Shown one piece after another: positions 61,521 to 64,000 of a stretch of 64,000 nucleotides of DNA (positions are counted from its first letter, which is position 1; each line of letters opens with the position of its first letter). Origin of the DNA: Kiloniella sp. EL199 (lineage in GTDB: Bacteria > Pseudomonadota > Alphaproteobacteria > Kiloniellales > Kiloniellaceae); assembly GCF_900313065.1 (NCBI RefSeq), contig NZ_OMPU01000010.1, positions 434,001-498,000 on the forward strand. Reading direction: 5' to 3'. The notes beneath the pieces were generated by a model. That model did no database searches, was not told the DNA's origin, and saw only the letters and a list, made by a program, of their open reading frames with translations. The translations under genes and the position numbers were made by a program.

Positions 61521-63158
61521 TTATGGGGTTTGGGCCAGTTTCTTTTCCATGTGTCCTGCCGCACGTATGGCGAGCGCCGCGATCGTCAGCGATGGCGCAT
61601 TCACCGGTGTGGTGACATGACTGCTGGAACCAATGATATAAAGGTTGTCGTGATCGTGCGCAACCAGATCAGCATTGACCACAGAGGTTTTAACGTCGGT
61701 TCCCATGCGCGTTGTGCCGCCAATGATGGCATTGGACAGATAAGGATCGTTGTGTTTGACCTCTGTCGCCCCCATGTTCTTGAAGACTTCCAGATTGATG
61801 TCCAGACCGACCTTGAGGCCTTCTTTGGTATAGTCATCCATCTTGAAGGTAATCTTGGGCTTGGGGATACCTGCGGTGTCCATTTGATCAGAAAGCTCAA
61901 GCCGGTTATTTCGATCCGGCAAGACCTCTGCTGAAGAATTCAGGCGCAAGTGGCGGGAAACTTTTTCATTGATCTGTTTTGAAAGCTCTGCACCGACAAT
62001 GCCTTGATCAATAAGATCATGGGCCATGTTGATGGCATCACTGTTCCCTGACCAACCGTTATTCATAAAGGATGTACCAATGGCGGCCATCTTGCTTCTG
62101 AATTCACCATCTCGTCGCTCGACTAGACCAGATGTCTGTTGTGGGCCGCGATAGGGGAAGACAGGGTCCGGGGTGAATCCGGTGGTATCCTGATTGGCTT
62201 GGGTCAGTAGATAGCGCCCGACAGAGTCAGAAGAATTTGCAACACCTTTGCTTGCGGTTTCTTGCTTTGAGTTGAGTAGAAGTCTCGGGTTTTCGATGGC
62301 GTGACCACAAAGAGCAAAAGCCTTGCCGCCAACCCAGAAGGTTGATCCGTCCGGTTTTTGAACCTTGACGCGTGTGATTTTCTGATTTTTATCAACTTCC
62401 ATAAAGGTCACAAGGGCATTGACCTCGACACGAGCGCCTTCTTCTTCTGCCTTCTGTGCATCCACAGATGCATCGTATTTAGCCCCAATAGGGCAGATTG
62501 GTACACAGGTATTGTTACCACAGCAAACAGGACGGTTATCATAAATCACAGAGTTACGGGCATGAGAGAAGATCGCCGAATGCAAACCCATTTTGGTAAG
62601 GGCCTTGGTGACTTGCTTATCCAGATAGGTTTCGGGAATAGGCGGCATCTGGTAAGGCGTTTTTCTAGGTGCGCCCCAGACGTGATTTGGATCACCGGCA
62701 ACGCCCCAGCGCTTTTCTGCGATTTCGTAATAGGGTTCCAGAAGTTCATAGTCAATGGGCCAGTCTTCGGCCACGCCATAGAGGCTCTTCATGCGAAAAT
62801 CTGCCGGACGAAGACGATCTGCGAAACCTGTCCAATGCCATGTTGTACCGCCAAAGATACGTAAGTAAGCCCCGATGAAGAGGTTTTCTTTCAATGTATC
62901 TTTGTCCTGCACATAAAAATCTGCGTACTTGTTGTCTTCGGGATGTGGTGCGGAAGGAATACTTGGGTAAGGGGCTTGAGGACCCTTGACCGGGTTTTCA
63001 TAGAAAACTTTGAGGAAGTCATCACGCGGACGCCTGTCTCCAGCCTCCAGGATCAGGACGTCAATGCCTTTTTCGCGCAGAGAACGGGCAAGGTGTGCTC
63101 CGGCCATACCGGCACCGATAATGACCACATCGGCGTTCATTTTATTTTCTTTTGCCAT
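61521..63158 (-). CDS. GMC-family FAD dehydrogenase alpha subunit with 3Fe-4S site
   Basis: A 545-residue catalytic subunit of the glucose/gluconate/fructose-dehydrogenase type. The FAD site is VVIIGAGMAGAHLARSLR (GAGMAG 15-20). The cysteines C212, C213, C218 and C222 in RPVCCGNNTCVPICPIGAK match the 3Fe-4S ligands of the bacterial FAD-glucose dehydrogenases. The catalytic histidine and asparagine lie in SSSHVTTPVNAPSLT. It oxidises a sugar, polyol or aldonate in the periplasm; the electron acceptor is not given by the sequence. It overlaps the gamma-subunit stop by one base. There is no cytochrome c gene downstream. Confidence 0.93.
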   Translation of the reverse strand: MAKENKMNADVVIIGAGMAGAHLARSLREKGIDVLILEAGDRRPRDDFLKVFYENPVKGPQAPYPSIPSAPHPEDNKYADFYVQDKDTLKENLFIGAYLRIFGGTTWHWTGFADRLRPADFRMKSLYGVAEDWPIDYELLEPYYEIAEKRWGVAGDPNHVWGAPRKTPYQMPPIPETYLDKQVTKALTKMGLHSAIFSHARNSVIYDNRPVCCGNNTCVPICPIGAKYDASVDAQKAEEEGARVEVNALVTFMEVDKNQKITRVKVQKPDGSTFWVGGKAFALCGHAIENPRLLLNSKQETASKGVANSSDSVGRYLLTQANQDTTGFTPDPVFPYRGPQQTSGLVERRDGEFRSKMAAIGTSFMNNGWSGNSDAINMAHDLIDQGIVGAELSKQINEKVSRHLRLNSSAEVLPDRNNRLELSDQMDTAGIPKPKITFKMDDYTKEGLKVGLDINLEVFKNMGATEVKHNDPYLSNAIIGGTTRMGTDVKTSVVNADLVAHDHDNLYIIGSSSHVTTPVNAPSLTIAALAIRAAGHMEKKLAQTP

Positions 63159-63634
63159 TACATCACGCCTCCCTTAAGCGGACCATGTGTCCAGTGCCCA
63201 AATTTAGGCCCGCCGCAAATGCCGGGTGCTTTTGCAAAAGCAAGAGATGACCAGGCCAGTGACCAAGGATAGTACGGGACAGTTGTTGTACTGTTACCCT
63301 TATCATCTGTTCGGGTGACCTCGCCGGTATAGAGAACCCGGGCAATCAGCTTTGTTTGTTCCTTGAATTCATCGCTGGCGTTGATCAGGGCCTCGGTAAT
63401 CGAGCGCCCGTCAACCATCTGGATAAAGGTATTCATGGCGTCTTGTCCATAGACGGCGAGGAATTCTGTCTCGACAGCACGGACCATGTGATCGGCGATA
63501 TCAACGACACCGCCAATCTGACGAACTGCTTCGCCAAATACCCGCGAACCCGACCCCAAGCTCAATGCCTGTGCCTGTCCTGCCAAGGGGATCAGCGCTG
63601 CAGAGGCCAGTAAAGAGCGTCTGCTTAGTTTCAT
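63158..63634 (-). CDS. dehydrogenase gamma (small) subunit with Tat signal
   Basis: A 158-residue partner of the GMC subunit. The Tat signal is SRRSLLASAALIPLAG (twin arginines at residues 4-5), cleaved near residue 23. The mature domain matches small subunits of gluconate/sorbitol/glucose dehydrogenases, which carry the catalytic subunit across the membrane by the Tat route. AGGAG precedes the ATG at 63634, and the stop overlaps the alpha-subunit start (TAATG). The phytochelatin-synthase gene is 69 bp upstream on the same strand. Confidence 0.9.
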   Translation of the reverse strand: MKLSRRSLLASAALIPLAGQAQALSLGSGSRVFGEAVRQIGGVVDIADHMVRAVETEFLAVYGQDAMNTFIQMVDGRSITEALINASDEFKEQTKLIARVLYTGEVTRTDDKGNSTTTVPYYPWSLAWSSLAFAKAPGICGGPKFGHWTHGPLKGGVM

Positions 63635-63649
63635 GTGACTTCTCCTGAC

Positions 63650-63676
63650 GACCTCTATAGAGGTCTTTCTTTTTTT
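63650..63676. other. 16-bp perfect palindrome upstream of the gamma-subunit gene
   Basis: GACCTCTATAGAGGTC (63650-63665) is a perfect palindrome with no loop, about 15-30 bp before the gamma-subunit start on the minus strand. A T-run (TTTCTTTTTTT) follows it on the plus strand, so it could be an operator or a terminator serving plus-strand transcription. Confidence 0.45.
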
Positions 63677-63703
63677 ATGTAGGCCCTTGATGATCTGGTG
63701 GAT

Positions 63704-64000
63704 CTATTGACTGACGATGACGGCACCACGCGCTCTGTTCGATGTGGAATCCTTGTCCATCATCGCGCCATATAGTTCGGCGATTGTTAGCCACACTGGT
63801 GGGTATTTATAGCGGGCTACATCCATAACAAGCACGCGATCTGTATCGGCATCATAGGCCGCAACAGGTGATATATGTCCGCCACCAACTTGACCAATTG
63901 GTTTGCGCGAATAGTTGGCGACAAAACGCTTGTTTGGATCGGCAAGTGTTTTGGTAATGGTTTCACGCAGCCAGTTTTCGTCAAAGTCATCAGCGTGTTT
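63704..64000 (-). CDS. phytochelatin synthase, C-terminal part (truncated by window edge)
   Basis: A minus-strand reading frame of 98 codons ending at a TAG at 63704-63706 and open at the window end. It reads KHADDFDENWLRETITK then NYSRKPIGQVGGGHISPVAA, YDADTDRVLVMDVARYKYPP and VWLTIAELYGAM. This is the phytochelatin-synthase core: the catalytic histidine (GGGHISPVAAYD) and the aspartate 18 residues later (VMDVARYKYPP) are present; the catalytic cysteine is beyond the edge. Such enzymes are papain-like peptidases that cut or polymerise glutathione to bind heavy metals. Bacterial relatives are often hydrolases only. It shares direction and a 69-bp gap with the dehydrogenase genes. Confidence 0.9.
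   Translation of the reverse strand, partial: KHADDFDENWLRETITKTLADPNKRFVANYSRKPIGQVGGGHISPVAAYDADTDRVLVMDVARYKYPPVWLTIAELYGAMMDKDSTSNRARGAVIVSQ

Noticed and set aside
1-64000. CRISPR arrays, tRNAs and insertion sequences
   Set aside because: No regularly spaced direct repeats, no cloverleaf-like sequence and no transposase-like product were recognised anywhere, including around the Card1-like gene.

Overview
The window is a 64 kb chromosomal segment of a Gram-negative alphaproteobacterium, probably a marine member of the Rhodospirillales or a related order (Thalassospira, Terasakiella or Kiloniella-like; inferred, not proven). The base composition is moderate. Pointers to this group are a DUF2336 protein, a long-chain polyprenyl diphosphate synthase near a DUF2007 / methyltransferase / S49 peptidase / glyQ / glyS / ppdK block, an alphaproteobacterial-type dihydroorotase with a TQVH metal motif, LPS-core glycosyltransferases and large type I-secreted proteins. 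I see no rRNA, tRNA, CRISPR array, insertion sequence, integrase or phage gene.

Layout. 0-9 kb holds an orphan periplasmic binding protein, a NhaC antiporter, a DUF2336 protein, a Cache-domain chemoreceptor, a DMT exporter, a small membrane protein and a LysE exporter. 9-21 kb is a housekeeping block: ispB, an apparently inserted GST/LysR pair, DUF2007, an N6-adenine methyltransferase, an S49 peptidase, a small zinc-ribbon protein, glyQ-glyS and ppdK. 21-29 kb holds a secreted rhodanese, a second chemoreceptor, another orphan binding protein, a second DMT transporter, and an iron-type ABC importer (binding protein, FecCD permease, ATPase) behind a Fur-like site. 29-37 kb has an ALDH7-type dehydrogenase, then a TetR regulator divergent from an RND exporter / LolA-like protein / outer-membrane barrel operon, with two TetR-type palindromes between them.

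37-42.5 kb has a VOC protein, a SAM methyltransferase, meaB translationally coupled to a Card1-like (DUF1887) CARF nuclease, an SMR exporter, a GNAT and YgfZ. 42.6-48.4 kb is LPS-core glycosyltransferases ending in a GT4 gene coupled to dihydroorotase. 48.5-50 kb has a MOSC protein and a DsbA-fold isomerase. 50.2-59.1 kb is one 2954-residue type I-secreted adhesin with a LapG-like TAAG site, a seven-blade propeller-like insert, Ig/VCBS-like repeats and C-terminal RTX repeats. 59.4-64 kb, all on the minus strand, has an ATC-hydrolase-family protein, an MFS transporter, a gamma-alpha FAD/3Fe-4S GMC dehydrogenase without an adjacent cytochrome subunit, and the 3' end of a phytochelatin synthase cut by the window edge.

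The items most worth following are the Card1-like nuclease with no CRISPR context and coupled to meaB, the propeller embedded in the giant adhesin, the RND/LolA-like/barrel export system with its operators, and the dehydrogenase lacking its usual cytochrome partner next to phytochelatin synthase. Short exact tandem duplications of 14-17 bp recur at several loci and may reflect replication slippage.
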